This document shows positions 42,729 to 54,982 of a DNA stretch of 64,000 nt, one piece after another. The DNA is from Aureobasidium sp. EXF-3400 (lineage: Eukaryota > Ascomycota > Dothideomycetes > Dothideales > Saccotheciaceae), in NCBI GenBank assembly GCA_024195585.1, contig SWBL01000102.1, positions 62,001 through 126,000 of the forward strand, written 5' to 3'. The number at the start of each line of letters is the position of its first letter. Positions within the stretch are counted from its first letter, which is position 1. Under the pieces are notes generated by a model. It was not told the origin of the DNA and searched no databases. It was given only the letters and a program-made list of their open reading frames with translations. The position numbers were made by a program, and so were the translations under genes.

Positions 42729-43286
42729 TGAATGATCGTTTCATGTTACAGTATATATTCAGCATGGTCATCCCCGTGTAAGATCACAAAATTGCACAGT
42801 GTTTCTACGAATCTACCAAGTCTCACCGTGTTGAGGTGTAATAGTGCAATGGGCGTGACGCCACGTTCAAAAAGAGACGACTTGGGAAACGAATTTAGCA
42901 GATTTCACCTCAACTCCCAGCAATTTTTGGTCAAACAAATATCGGTCATTGGAAAAAAGGTCTTTAGAATGTATCTATCTCCTCATTAAGTACATATCTT
43001 TCACCAGTCGGGTGTGATGCGTGATTTATATCGCAAAGCACTTGCTACCGGTACGACCCTGATCACAAAGACGGAGCACTACAAAATCCAAAAACGACAA
43101 AATGATACGAATGCTGCCTGATACTACATCCGTTATGATTTGGATGGAATCAAAGATAAAAAAAAGTACAAAGAAACGATATCTAAGTTTCATTGACAAT
43201 CTGTCCTGTAATCTCGAACCAAACAGAAGCCTTCTCCAACACCACTCAGACAAAGACGACCATGATAACGACATCGAATCTACCAC
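42729..43286. other. Convergent intergenic region with a foldback
   Basis: 558 bp between the MFS and glutaminase stop codons. A 60-bp sequence at 42791-42850 begins ATTGCAC and ends GTGCAAT. It shares GTTGAGGT and AGTGCA words with the foldback at 22066-22107. An A-rich tract lies near 43157. Confidence 0.4.
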
Positions 43287-45805
43287 CTACTCGTCATCCA
43301 AGAAGCTCAAACCCTGCATAGCTGTTCCATCACAAGCTCTCTCCAACGCCAAGAAGGCAAAGTGACTACCAATAACCGGTCTAGCGAAGAAGTTGGGTCC
43401 AGGGAAACCGCCTTCACCTTCTGTGTCATACAGATCGGTGAAAGGTCTATCAGTAACAGTCTCGTTCAGCCACTTGGATACACGGTCTAGGATCTCGGTT
43501 CTAGTCTTGCGGGAAGCGACGGCCGCGGCTTGGAACTCCCAGTCGGATTTGGTGTAGAGGTGGCGAGAGTCCAAGGGAAGTCCATACTTTTGCATCACTG
43601 TAGCATACCAGTCGGACTGGATCTTGTAGATATGATTGGGGATGAAGTCATGGGTTGGTGGTTCGAGGATGGGCTCCTGTTTGCCGCCGGACACTTGAGC
43701 ATAATCGTCAACAGACCCAGCACTGCTGCTGTTGGTGGTTGAAGGATGGAAGCAAAGTAGTGCATCGGCGTACAGCGAGTATAGAGTTGTCCAACTTCCG
43801 TACCAGTCATAGGCCAGCTTGGCATGAGTACCGTCACGAGAGATGGCGAGCTCTTCCCAGCGCTTAACGTACGTATCCGAGATGTTGCGGAAGTGCTTTG
43901 CATCGTCTTTCTTGTCCATGACGGTGGCCAACTCGCCCATCGCCCGGATACCAACAATACCTTTTAGAGCAAGGTTGGTATGGAGGGCGAGCCATCCAGC
44001 AAAGTCATCGGTTGATAGTTGATTCTCAGGCTCCAGACTGTACTCGACCAGATAGGAAGTCCATTGCTTCCACAAGCCATACGACTTGCCGAGCCACTTG
44101 CGAGCCTGCTTCAGTCCTTGGGCCGAACCACCCCAGCGGTCATCGAGACCAACCATCTCGTCTCGCTTCTCCAGAGTGCCCAGTGCAAATGGACTAGCCT
44201 CGTTTGGTCGAGGAATATGATCACTACCGAGGGCAGACCAAACGGACTGAGCCTCTTCTCCAGAACCATAGGACAGCGAGTTGACGAGAGCAAGACCCAT
44301 AATGAGCATGTCACCGCACTCTTCAACAGGCATGTATTCATCTCTACCATCAGCGTGTCCTGTCAGATTGGGGAAGTGTGTACCTAGATCATGCATGCTG
44401 TAGTCGTTAGGATACTGGCCGGAAAGCATGTGCTCAAGCAGAGGTTCAAGAAGGTAGGCGAGCCATCGAGGCTGAGTGTAGAGGAAGAAAGGGAATGCCG
44501 GGAAGATGACATCAACGGTCTGGCTGTTTCCATTGGAGGAAATCTCTTTGAGGAAGAGCAGAGGGTTCTCCTGGGTGCCTGAGAAACTAGTGGCTCCCAT
44601 GGTTTGACGAGCTGAGAGAGCGACGATGTCGACATACGAGTCGGAGCCGGACTGGTATGCGTCGATAGCGAGCTGGTCAGAGTAGTTCTGTGCAAGCTTC
44701 TGGGCATTCTTGAAGTCCGTGTAGTGGAACGACGTCAGGTTGTCGTCGGTAGGGAACCACGTCTTCCATAGAGGGCGCATCAGAGTCAAGCCTCGTGCGG
44801 AGGCATACTGAGTGACAGGATCTTGAATGTGGGCGATGGTGAAGAGAACGCTGTCCGAAGACGTCTTCTTGTGGCTCTTCGTATTGGAAGTAAGGTTGAA
44901 GGACTTGGAGAAGGCGAAAACGGGCTCGTCTTGCATGATGCTTCGGAAGCGGTTGTCGTTCTCGTTCTGCAGCGTTCCCGTACGAGAGAAGCGGTTTCTC
45001 AAGACTCCCGACGTTCCACTCTCGTGACGCACATCCTGTTCAAGTGGTTAGTCTCCGGTTGACACGCTCGCAGTGTAGCCAATAATCACCGAGGGGCCAG
45101 TAAATCTTAGGCTTCCCCACTCAGCACGATCGCTCCATTCGGTGAACAGAAGCTCATCCTTTCTCTTGACGACCCAACTCTTGAGCTTCTCCGTTTCGGC
45201 ATTCTCGAGTTCCCATACTATCTCACTACCTCTGTCTCCGCTGACCCACTGACCGTTGAGGTCAATGTATACGTCGACATTGAAGTTTCCTGTGGCGTGG
45301 ATACTGAGGTACGAAGCGGGGATGGATTGGCGAAGAGTGGACGAAGGTGTAACTGGAGACAGAAAAGAAAGGACGATCTCGACGTAGTCGGAACTCGAGT
45401 TCTGCGAAGGAATCTGGTATGTAAGGTTGGTTACCGAGGCATCATATTGCGCGCCTTTGTAGACAGGGTAAGAGATGTTGTAGCTATGATAGCGATCAGC
45501 AACATTCTCAAAGGAGTGGTTGCAGAGACGGACGTATGGTCGTTCCCATCTAGGGAGTCCTGAGGGCGACCGAGCAGAGGGTAGGCGTGCTTGGTCTCAG
45601 GTACGCTGGCCAGGATAGAGAAGCCAATTTCTTCACCAGTATAGAACATGGGCCATTTTGTCCATGGCTTGTCTCTTGCGTTGCCGAGCCAGGTGGAGAG
45701 GTAAGGATTTCTAACAATCAAAGGCAAGACTGGTGGGTTCAAGGTGGAAGCAGCAACCGACGAGACCAGCGCGGTCACAGCAGCCACAACGACCGGTAGC
45801 TTCAT
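43287..45805 (-). CDS. Secreted glutaminase A-like protein (GtaA family)
   Basis: Three exons: 45805-45534, 45483-45090 and 45035-43287, 804 residues. The signal peptide MKLPVVVAAVTALVSSVAAS is followed by NPPVLPLIVRNPYLSTWLGNA, the typical mature start. DUF5127 follows (VEIVLSFLSPVTPSSTLRQSIPASYLSI, DLNGQWVSGDRGSEIVWEL), then DUF4965 and DUF1793 (SARQTMGATSFSG, VIFPAFPFFLYTQPRWLAYLLEPLLEHM, DLGTHFPNLTGHADGRDEYMPVEECGDMLIM, WLALHTNLALKGIVGIRAMGEL, YGLPLDSRHLYTKSDWE). The first 50-nt intron explains what otherwise looks like a frameshift near 45500. The enzyme is extracellular or wall-bound and deamidates glutamine, so it is a nitrogen-acquisition gene. Confidence 0.9.
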
Positions 45806-46515
45806 CTTCTAGATTTTATCCAAGACAGGGGGCCGACAAATGACAGAGGTACAGTCCAGCTGATCTATAGGAATATGAGGAACGGAAGAGGGGGGTGACG
45901 GAAGGAGAATGTTCAGGACCTCAATAGCGCACTCATAGACAAGATGGATGTGTAAGAAAAGGGGAAGGAAGGCCCTGCTGACCCTTCGAAAGTCTTAGCC
46001 GACATGGACACGCGAATGGCTGCGTCAGGTGTGAGAAGCACATGTTCGAGATCTGCATCAGTGGCTTGTGTGCCTTGCAGCTTCCCCACGCTCCATAGCG
46101 GGGTACATTTTCCAGACGACTCCGTCCCGACGATGTGATAGGGTTGCTTGCAGTGCTTACACGCATTAGCATTTAAACAACAGAGATATATGTACTACTG
46201 TCTGCACATCATGAGCGTGACCGTGTGCCACCCAATCTCAACTGGTTGTGCTGGTAGAATACCTTTGTCTGTGTATTCAGTTCATACTTTAGCCGAGGAC
46301 TTCCCACGCTGACATGTGAAGTTCATTGTGAACCCCGATTTTTTACTTTTTCTTGGCTTCAAACGCGTCATCAACTCCAAGACAACCTTCGACAACTCTC
46401 AAGACTCATCCACCTTCAGCTGTCCGCCAATCCTTCTCTTTGCAGCACTTCATCATCTACCGGTGTGTTGTTGAAGGTCAAGACAGTCTTGTCTAACTGG
46501 ATGCTCAGAGGTGGC
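45806..46515. other. Glutaminase promoter region
   Basis: 710 bp with no supported gene. One TGATAG GATA-factor site occurs near 46136. The remainder is unremarkable. Confidence 0.35.
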
Positions 46516-47682
46516 TCACGACAGGGATGCCGAGCTGGTCTTGTGCGACAAGGATGGATGGACAGGGGATGTTGATCTGGTAGCTCTTCTCTTAGAAATG
46601 CTTCCAAACCATTCCTTGATCTTTGCTCCACTGCGCTTTCTGAGACTTGATGGTGGTGTGTCTGTGATGCGCTGCTCTTTCTCTAGAGGTGTAGGCGTCT
46701 GCACAGAGTGCTTCCGAATTGTCGTCTGGACACTGCTTATGCGCTCTTGTTCTCTCAGCTCCGAGCTATCTGGCGGCGGTTTCTGGGCGGAAAGACGCTC
46801 TGTCTCTGGTGGAAGCTCGACGGTCGTGGGTGGTTCTGGGTCTAGAATGGATACGTCCAGCTCCGAGGGGACGAAAATGTCTGGGTCCAGCTTTGTTGGC
46901 GACGAGGGCTCGGTACGTGAAGAGGTGGGGACGAGACAGATGGCTGGCAGGTAGGACAGTCTGCGAAGCTGCGACGCGTCTGGAAGATGCTCTGAGAGGT
47001 CAGAGGCTTGCTCGGTTGTGCTGACGCAGGAAGTGCTGCTGTTGCTTCGGTCAAGACCCTGGTCGGGCCCATGAGCGTGGACATGAGGTCCTCCACGTAC
47101 GTGATAGCGGAAGGTGGCGTAAGGTTGGTCAAGTGGATCCATGAGAGCGTACTGATAGAAGTTCTGAGGGTGATGCTCTTTGAGACGACCCCAGTTTACC
47201 AGGTCGAACCCGTTCTCGCCCGCGGACGGCATCTCGTCGAACTGTCTGCATCTTCTGCGTCTGCCCCTGGCGCGGTATGCGAGGATGTCAAAGTCCTGGT
47301 CGTCACCTGTAGGGCGGAAGAAGAAAGCGCGCTTGTCGACAGTGCGCCAGCCTCCATGGTCTTCTCCTCGAAAAAAGGCCCACATGGTCTTGCCTTTCCA
47401 CTCTTCTGCCTCTCCGACACCCCAGCTGACAAGACACTCATCGTCGACCATGAGCTTGAAGAACATGTACTTTGTAGGCGCGTGGGCGGGTGCGAGCATG
47501 GCTGGGTTTATTGTGTATGATATCCAAAACTGGGAGCCCAGGTATAAAGGAACGTAAACATCGACTAGCCGCTGGTCATGGGACGCGTCGCTTGTGCTGC
47601 TGGCTGCTATGGCTGCCTCTGGGATCGTGTCGGCGTCGAACTGCGACTCCAGCATCAGGACGATGCCCTCGGCTGCTGGCAT
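46516..47682 (-). CDS. Conserved-looking protein of unknown function
   Basis: A single exon of 388 residues from the ATG at 47682 (MPAAEGIVLMLESQ). The frame stays open upstream to 47874, but that part is low-quality. The N-terminal two thirds look like a folded domain: VDVYVPLYLGSQFWISYTINPAMLAPAHAPTKYMFFKLMVDDECLVSWGVGEAEEWKGKTMWAFFRG, then aromatic-rich NFYQYALMDPLDQPYATFRYHVRGG. The C-terminal 170 residues are Ser/Pro/Glu-rich and probably disordered, ending in basic KIKEWFGSISKRRATRS. No signal peptide or membrane segment. I do not recognise a family. It is divergent from the gene at 48213. Confidence 0.7.
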   Translation of the reverse strand: MPAAEGIVLMLESQFDADTIPEAAIAASSTSDASHDQRLVDVYVPLYLGSQFWISYTINPAMLAPAHAPTKYMFFKLMVDDECLVSWGVGEAEEWKGKTMWAFFRGEDHGGWRTVDKRAFFFRPTGDDQDFDILAYRARGRRRRCRQFDEMPSAGENGFDLVNWGRLKEHHPQNFYQYALMDPLDQPYATFRYHVRGGPHVHAHGPDQGLDRSNSSTSCVSTTEQASDLSEHLPDASQLRRLSYLPAICLVPTSSRTEPSSPTKLDPDIFVPSELDVSILDPEPPTTVELPPETERLSAQKPPPDSSELREQERISSVQTTIRKHSVQTPTPLEKEQRITDTPPSSLRKRSGAKIKEWFGSISKRRATRSTSPVHPSLSHKTSSASLS

Positions 47683-48212
47683 CTTGGTTGGCCTTTCGTG
47701 CGATGAGACAAAGCCACAGGTTTGTGTGGAAATGAAAGACTTTTTTGCTTTGTTGTCGCGGTTTGCACCCTGTTGTTTGCCTTGTCTGCTTTGTCCGATT
47801 CGGAATTGCTTTGTTGCAACGCTTGCTTTGTCGCCGAACCACATGCTAATTTCATCGGATCGTTCAAAACCCAAGCCGAACCACTGTCACGCTTGCCATC
47901 ACTATCTACTCGATACTCGACACTCCTGCATCCATTCGTACCTTACTATAGCTATAAGCTACATCTTCCAGGGACCAAACGCTACCTCCCACGCGCTATA
48001 CGAAACCCCGTGAAGTCACGGGATTTTGGTGACTCTTTCTTTCTCGGCAACCACCCATATAAATTGCAGGAAAGTATTGCAAATATGCGTTTTTTGTTCC
48101 CAGAGTTTTTTTTATATTCCACAACACATCACCCCAAACCTACAGATAATTGTATTACCAACATCTTCTGCAACATCTGACTCCTCTTATTTAACAACAC
48201 AAATCATCCACA
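47683..48212. promoter_or_regulatory. Divergent promoter region
   Basis: 530 bp between divergent starts. T-rich tracts (47740-47830 and 48090-48115) and an AC-rich stretch just before 48213 look like leaders of both genes. No specific operator identified. Confidence 0.35.
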
Positions 48213-48887
48213 ATGGTTAAAATCAAGAACAAGGCCGTCGAGAAACTCTGGAGAGACGTCAGAAAAATACAGAAAGCCTCCGGTCGTGGTGGTTGGGACA
48301 CTCCCTTCCCTCGCGATGTGCTGCAACAACAGCGCAAATCCGCCGAGTCGAGAGTGAAAGTGATTAAGAAGAGCACCCAACCTTCTACGTGCTTCATGAA
48401 ATCACAGGATCTGCTCGACGATGCCGAAAAGAAACACCAAGAAAAGTCTGTCTTACCGGGCAGCAAAATCTCAACCTCAGGTACCGTACAAAAACCGGTT
48501 GCCGTGGTCAAGCCTGCGAGCAACCCTCGCAAAGACTCCGTCTCACCGCTCCCTACTGCTCCAAAGCCAAAAAGAGCACTGGTAAGGGCAGACAGCGGAA
48601 TCTCCTTGAAAAGCTCGAGCTCTGTGACAAGTGTCAGAGGTGTGCATCTACACCTCGCTACCATCTCACCCGGACAGATAGGCAGCTGGACTGCATCGTG
48701 GATGCAATTCTGTCGTCTCTCCGCAGACCACATTGATGCATATTACTCTACCATCGAAACTACCACTGTTGCTGCTGGCCTCAGGAACTACGCCGACTGT
48801 GAAAACAAGCTCATGGCAAACCTCCTCAAGGGCAAGCTCGCCGGCGAACAAGTTCTCGGCAGAAACCTGATCTGCGAAATCATCTAA
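48213..48887 (+). CDS. Small basic protein of unknown function
   Basis: A single exon of 224 residues. The ATG at 48213 is in good context (CACAATGG). The N-terminus is basic (MVKIKNKAVEKLWRDVRKIQKASGRGGWDTPFPRD), the centre is Ser/Lys/Pro-rich and likely disordered, and the C-terminal about 75 residues look helical and folded (GSWTASWMQFCRLSADHIDAYYSTIETTTVAAGLRNYADCENKLMANLLKGKLAGEQVLG). No known motif. Good start context, clean composition and a downstream A/T-rich 3' region support a real gene. Confidence 0.6.
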   Translation: MVKIKNKAVEKLWRDVRKIQKASGRGGWDTPFPRDVLQQQRKSAESRVKVIKKSTQPSTCFMKSQDLLDDAEKKHQEKSVLPGSKISTSGTVQKPVAVVKPASNPRKDSVSPLPTAPKPKRALVRADSGISLKSSSSVTSVRGVHLHLATISPGQIGSWTASWMQFCRLSADHIDAYYSTIETTTVAAGLRNYADCENKLMANLLKGKLAGEQVLGRNLICEII

Positions 48888-51305
48888 CAACAAGACACAA
48901 AGCATACTGTACTATACTGTACATCACGGATGGAGATTTGAAAACATTTTCAGCGGAGGAGTTATGGAGATTGAATTTGAACATTTGGAATTGGAGTTGG
49001 AAGTTGTCACTTAGATTGACTGCAGATACCTACATTGTGTGTTGTATTTCTTGATTTTCTTTATATTGATCGGAAGGACTTGATCTTGATTTTTCTCTAC
49101 ATGCCTGCTTTCTTCCAAAATTCAGTGTGCGTGATCGAATAGACTGGTTGACGCATACGACTGTTGTTGCCTGGTAGTTTGGTGAGTTTGAGGGCATTTG
49201 CACTCTCGCCTCTTCCATGTGATTCGATTCAGTACAATTCGATACTCTGGGTTCTCGAGCTGTAAACTTGCTCATAATCTATGAGGTTCGACCAAACATG
49301 ACTGTCTCATGCGGCAGAACGACGACATAATTACCGTGCTGGAAGAAATACTCTTTCACCCAATTCTTTCAAAGACACAACAGTGACTATCTGTAATACC
49401 ATCATCACATACTGTGGGACAGAGATGTTCACATTCATGCCGTCGCTGGATTAACCAGTTCTTGTGCTGTACAGAGCGACCGACTGACATCCGAGGCCAA
49501 CTCGTGATCTTCCGAGACCGGTAGGCGACGACGTCGACTGCTTCTCGACCAGTAGTGCACAGTGAGACTATGCCGTAGAGACAAGAGTATCATAAACAGT
49601 TATAATGTATCAGTGAATTTCTGCATAATGGCATGAAGTCGATATGTACCAAAACCACAAAGCCGCTTTGAGCCGAGCTGTATAACATGCATCATCTTTT
49701 CACGTCAACATGCAAGGAAAGTCGACCTCAATGCAGTATATGCTCATGCCATCCACATATCAAACACCGCCAAACCCCAGACGTGTACCGGTATCGCGTT
49801 TCGTACCCTTAGCCGAGATAGCCATCCCGTCCACCCCGGTCACGCATCAAACCCTCGACACGACCAACCCCATGGAGTGACTCGTTATCTCGCCCCCATC
49901 CGTTTCACTGCATGCGGAGCGGCTGCACCAGGCACGCGGTAACCCGGCACGTTTTCCATCCGCTTGAATAATGTTACTCAGATTGATGATGAATATTTCT
50001 GCTAATGCCGACGCTATGCGCGGGCCTCCCTGAGCGTCACCACCGACACCTTTTCCTCTGCGTCGGATGTATTGCGTATTCTTTTGCTTAAACCGAGAGC
50101 GCGGTTGGCCGGACACTGGGGCAGATAGGAAGAGAGGCCTTGTTTTCGTCCGAGAGATGCAAAATTTGACTAACGCTAGTGACAGACGCGTTGGAACCAA
50201 GCGAAGGATGAGATCTGATATCCGTCAGATAGGGAGGACCGGGCTCCCTGCATAGTCTGCAGGCGGGTCATGAGCCATGAGGGGCTCTTGATAGGTGTAG
50301 TCTCGGTGTGAGGTCATGTTTGTGCTCCTTTGCATCAAGGAGATATTGTGGCTTGCTTTCAGATTATGTTCAACAACTCTTTCTCAGCAGGTGACTAGAG
50401 CGGGATGAACATAGCGCATGTTGAGGACGGCTGCCAGGAACATGTACGAGATGTCGGAGAAACTCAAGGAGAGGTATTCGTAAGGCTCGTTCAGCAGGGT
50501 CTCGAGACAAGAATGGATCTCCCTGAATAAGTCAATCTATGATACGTCGGGTTCTCGAGAAGAATCCAGATGATTACAACTGCTGCCTGAGAGAGGCTGC
50601 AATACTGCATTGAAGTTGTGAAGCGAGGTTTTCTCCGAGCGATCCAAGCAAGTCAAGCTTGTCCTGCTTGAAAACTATGACCAACGTAGGAAGCACCTAC
50701 CTGCTCTTGACCATATCCGTTTAGGCAGTCGCACATCTGACATCCTCAGGCCAACCGTCTTCAAAAGATTTATGCAATTCCTTTTGCGGCATTCTTCGCG
50801 ATATACGGCGTCACGTCCGAACGAGTCCCAGAGTAGTCACAACTACGACCAGCTCGTATGTCGTGACTCGTAGCGTCAGGCTGATCATCATCTGACGGAA
50901 CGAGCGGTGGATTGTTGTTGAAAATAAAAGTCTTGGCTCAATGGATCAACGTTTCGTGACGTGTGATTTTTCTTGCAGACTTTGGAGCTTGCAGGGCCGG
51001 CGTGAAAGCCACTGACACCAAAAGAGGGGAAGTCTCTGTTCCTTCCAAGATTTTCTCGATGTTGATCAGCGGAAGCTTGTGTTGGGTTTCGAGATGTCTC
51101 GATGGCATGAGCAAACCTGTAGAAAATTTAGCAGCGTTCGAGCTAGGTTGCGTTTGGTACATGGACATGTTGAAAGGTTGAGGTGGAAGGGATTTCTTGA
51201 GATGGTCATAGTATTTTTCTCGCCATATCTATCAAAAGGTATAAAAAATCATCAACGCGGTAAAAAGCAAATTTTCATAGCATACAAGCATCCAGTGCTA
51301 GTCGC
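48888..51305. other. 2.4-kb gene-poor region
   Basis: No frame on either strand has family content; the longest (49847-50200 minus) is low-complexity and unsupported. I found no tRNA, transposon ORF or direct repeat by eye. The end near 51180-51305 is probably the amino-acid permease 3' untranslated region. Confidence 0.45.
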
Positions 51306-52763
51306 TTAGCGGTTGTCGGCGCAAGACCAGGCATGGCCGCTGGAGTCCTTGGCCAGCTCGGTACCTGAAGCGTAAAGACCAACAACGCAGATGATGACAC
51401 CCAAGAGCACCAACATGACGTTGCAGCAGAAGAGGAAGATCTTCTTGGGGCCGCTGAACCAACTGCCCTTCATGATGTAAAGCCACATGACACCGGGAAG
51501 TCCGTAACTGAACCACGAAGCGAAGAGAGCAGCGACGAAACCAAGCAAGTTGCTGAAGTTGGGGATCGACTCGGCCAAGATCCATGCGACGAACCAGATA
51601 CCAAAGATGATGGCGAACCAGGAAGAAGTGGCAACGACGCCACGGCTGTGAAGGTGCTTGGTGCCGGCGAAGAGGCGGATGTAGATGTACTTGGCAGTAA
51701 CGTGACCAAAGATGACACCGGCGATGATGATGGTGGGCAAGGCGATACCCCAGGCGATCTTGGAGACGAGAGGAGAAGCACTGCTCAAGGCAGGGCTGGT
51801 AACCATATCACCAGCGAAGTAGTAGATGACAACAGCAGCGACCAAGTAGAGGGTAGTGTCAACGGCCTGGAGGGTCATCAAGGCCTTGGGGTAGTCCTTG
51901 GGGTCACGGAGCTCGCTGATGAAGCTCAACCATGCAGCGTGTCCACCGTAGGCGAAAACAATGTTGGAGATACTGTTGAAGGCAGTAGGGAAGTTGGGGT
52001 GAGCGTAGTCGACGAGGTTGCGTCCCTCGAGAGGGCTGATGCCAAGAGCGATCATGGTGATCATGACAGCTGAAAGGATGGAGATGAAAGAGGCAATGGC
52101 CAAGAAGGACACGTTCTTCATCGTACGAGGAATGGTAAGAAGGAAGAAGAGAACCAGGCCGACGATACCAAAGACGATGCTGCAAGTTCCGTGGTTGGTA
52201 AGAGTGTTCATCGCGATGATGAAAGTCAACACGTGAGAAGCCATGCCTATGCTCGATTAGAATGATGAAATCGTCGCGTGATAAAGAGCCAACTTACAGA
52301 AGACACAGAAAGTAACGTAGGCGAAGCCGAACAGTTCACGTCCAAACTTGCCCATGAGGATCTGACCGACGTCACCGAAGGAAGCGACCTGAGGGTATCT
52401 CATGCGGAACTGCCACAGGGTGTAACCGGAGTATGTGGTGATAACTCCCATGAGAAGAATGGCGATGATACCACCAACCAGACCTACGGTCTTCAAGACA
52501 GCAGGCAAAGACAAGATACCAAGTGAGATGTTCTCGGCGATCATGATCATGGCACCTTGCCACCAGGTCATGGTCTTGTACTGGATCTCGGCACCATCTT
52601 CGTTACCAAAGACGTCCAGCACTTCGGTTTCCTTCATCGTAGTGTTAGATTCGACATCGTCGGCAATGGGGGTTGAGCCGATGGCTCCGAAGTCATCAAC
52701 CCTTTTCTCCTGGTCGTAGTGGGGTGGTTGACCCATAGGGGTGGGCATCTCGTTCTGATGCAT
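51306..52763 (-). CDS. Neutral amino-acid permease, MTR-type (AAAP family)
   Basis: Two exons (52763-52298 and 52246-51306) with a 51-nt intron give 468 residues from MHQNEMPTPMG. The hydrophilic N-terminus is followed by MTWWQGAMIMIAENISLGILSLPAVLKTVGLVGGII (TM1) and ITTYSGYTLWQFRMRYP. Eleven hydrophobic segments are visible, including NIVFAYGGHAAWLSFISELRDPKDYPKALMTLQAVDT (the characteristic fungal AAAP helix pair) and WFAIIFGIWFVAWILAESIPNFSNLLGFVAALFASWFSYGLPGVMWLYI. This matches Neurospora MTR-like permeases that import neutral aliphatic and aromatic amino acids across the plasma membrane. The frame extends upstream to 53075 without a better start. Confidence 0.9.
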
Positions 52764-54982
52764 GTTGAGGAAGATTCGTCGAGACCTGAAGAGGTTGTAT
52801 TGGTGTTCGCCTGATGTAGGGTTCGACCGGATATAAGAGGAGTGGCGTGACTGGTAGCTGGAATATCCCCACACAAGTGACAGCTGTAAGAATAGCCAGA
52901 GATGACCGTGGGAGAAGAGAGCACGAGGGCACACGGCGGAGGGGAAGGTAGTTAAATAGGTGTTGGGGTAGAAGATGACTAGGCCCGGCAGATCACCAAG
53001 CAAAGCGGTTGTGCCTACGTAAAAACTTGCTCCTGTCGTTTGGTTGTTGGTGGAGGAGAGTGGACGATGCACCAACGCTACGGCCTTATAACGGAGCCTT
53101 CCCCCACGGTTTTAGGTAAAAGAATCATACTCTTCGTTGAGCACGTATGCACGTATATGCGTTTAGGTTTCAAGCATCGCCTTGGACTGGTTGGATCGAC
53201 TCAGTTGTCGGTTTGTATCAAGTAATGAGAATCCTTTCGACTCTCGAGCAACGTGGTCCCCAGTTTTCTGGTATGGGGATGCATGTGGAGCCCCAGATGT
53301 GATCAATCTTGACCTCCTTCGAGAACTGCTTGGTCCTCAAACATCTGAATAGACATCTCTTGACCTCTGAACAACATAAGAAAAAAATTCTGCTGCAAGT
53401 GTCGTCAGAAGTAGCGCTTCGTAGGTGGATCAGGCTTGCGTCAATCGACGCCCCCAAGCCTCGCCAGGGTTTGTGCCTGAACGGCAACAAGAGCCTCCGA
53501 CTCACCTCCTATCGGATTGCTGCAATTCGAATGTGTAAAAGGTTAAGGCTCGGTTCGGGCTTCACACATCCGTCGTACGACTCGGTATCAGCTTCCTGTG
53601 CGGATCCTTGCCCAATAGCGATATCGGCAGGGCCCGCTGAACAAAGCAAAAACCCGGTCGCTTACCGGCGGTTTTACTCGGTATTATGCTTATTCAACGA
53701 CACATCGTGCAGTTTTGTACTCAGACACGCTTTTATGCCCACAAACACTTGGTCGCGTCGCTGAATATTTGGTTGCCATTGACGAGCCAAATACCGAGAT
53801 TGCTTCCATGAAAAAAGTAGCCGCGAAAATGGCCAATATCGAGCTGCTTGTCCAGGAGAATAAATACCGACGGCAAAATTTGCCCTGCAGGTCCTGCGGG
53901 CTCCGGGCTTCTGATACTGCCAGAGCGTTCCAGTCTCATCTCGACCACCTTCGCACGGTCAGACATGGCGGCGCGCGACGGCCTTTGAACGCGCCAGAAG
54001 CTCAAACACGGTTCCCGCTTTCTCACCAAATCTGGTGCCAAGGGCTTGTCGAGAAGAAAAGAGATCTGCCCTGCTCTTGTGGAGTATCTGTTGCCGACCA
54101 CTGGCAAATGACGTGGATTCTACAGGGGCTTGCTCCTACCAGCAAGGGTTTGTTGATCCGGCAGCGATCACAATACTGTATCATCGCTACCTGATACATG
54201 TGTCGTCTAACAGAGATAGCGAGCGATAAGTGCAACACTATGGTGCTGGCTAGGTATGAGTGTGACTGTTAGAATGATGTACGATAGATAGATGGTCGCA
54301 TGCGAAGGATTCTGTTCACTGTATCTCGAGATGCTGACACCCATCCCACTTGTAGTTACCAGAATACACAACACGCCAAAGAGATCAGCACCATCCCTTA
54401 GGAGACATTGTCTTGACAGCTCTCCTCTGTATACAGCACTGGCTAAAAGACATTCGTGTATTCCGACGACTCGCAATAACACTCGATGAAGTTGGGGGAG
54501 ACAGTGACCCTGACTTCGTCTCTCGATGGCTCTCTACAGACAGTCCTCCGTCAAGAGAATACTTGTGTCTGGACACTGACAATCGGACTCGATGTGTGCA
54601 TGAGAGATGGAATCTATGTGACAGATTCTAGACTGGGGCTATTTCGGTATAGTGCACCCTGATTCAGACTCGGTTTCATTGCCAATTGTATTGAGTGAGT
54701 TGCAGCTGTCAAATGATCACAGTTTTGGAGTAATTTTCATCTGTGCTCAAGACATGACAAACGAGCGAGTGCAATCGGGATAGAGTAGGTGTTGGTTCTG
54801 ATATACAAAAAGTCTACGGCGATACACCGAGTACTCTAACAAAGCGAAAATTCAAGCGTCCAGATCAAAAAACGCCGCTCCAATATGCGTCTATCATGGC
54901 TTGGGATCGCAGATGAAACGCCCCTGAAAATGCCACCGTTTCCACAAAGCTGCTCTCTATAAATACAGTTTTACAGGCTCGT
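52764..54982. other. 2.2-kb gene-poor region
   Basis: It holds the permease promoter, CT-rich and GA-rich leader sequence near 52880-53060, and then unassigned DNA. The frame at 53715-54194 plus (159 codons) is interrupted by no intron but has no recognisable content. No RNA genes seen. Confidence 0.4.

Noticed and set aside
45484..45533. Apparent frameshift breaking the glutaminase gene
   Set aside because: A 50-nt intron (GTCCGT..CATAG with a CTGAT branch) restores the frame as ..GNDHT/YNISYPVYKG, so the gene appears intact.
53715..54194. 159-codon plus-strand frame
   Set aside because: Low-information sequence with no motif and no start or promoter support; treated as non-coding.
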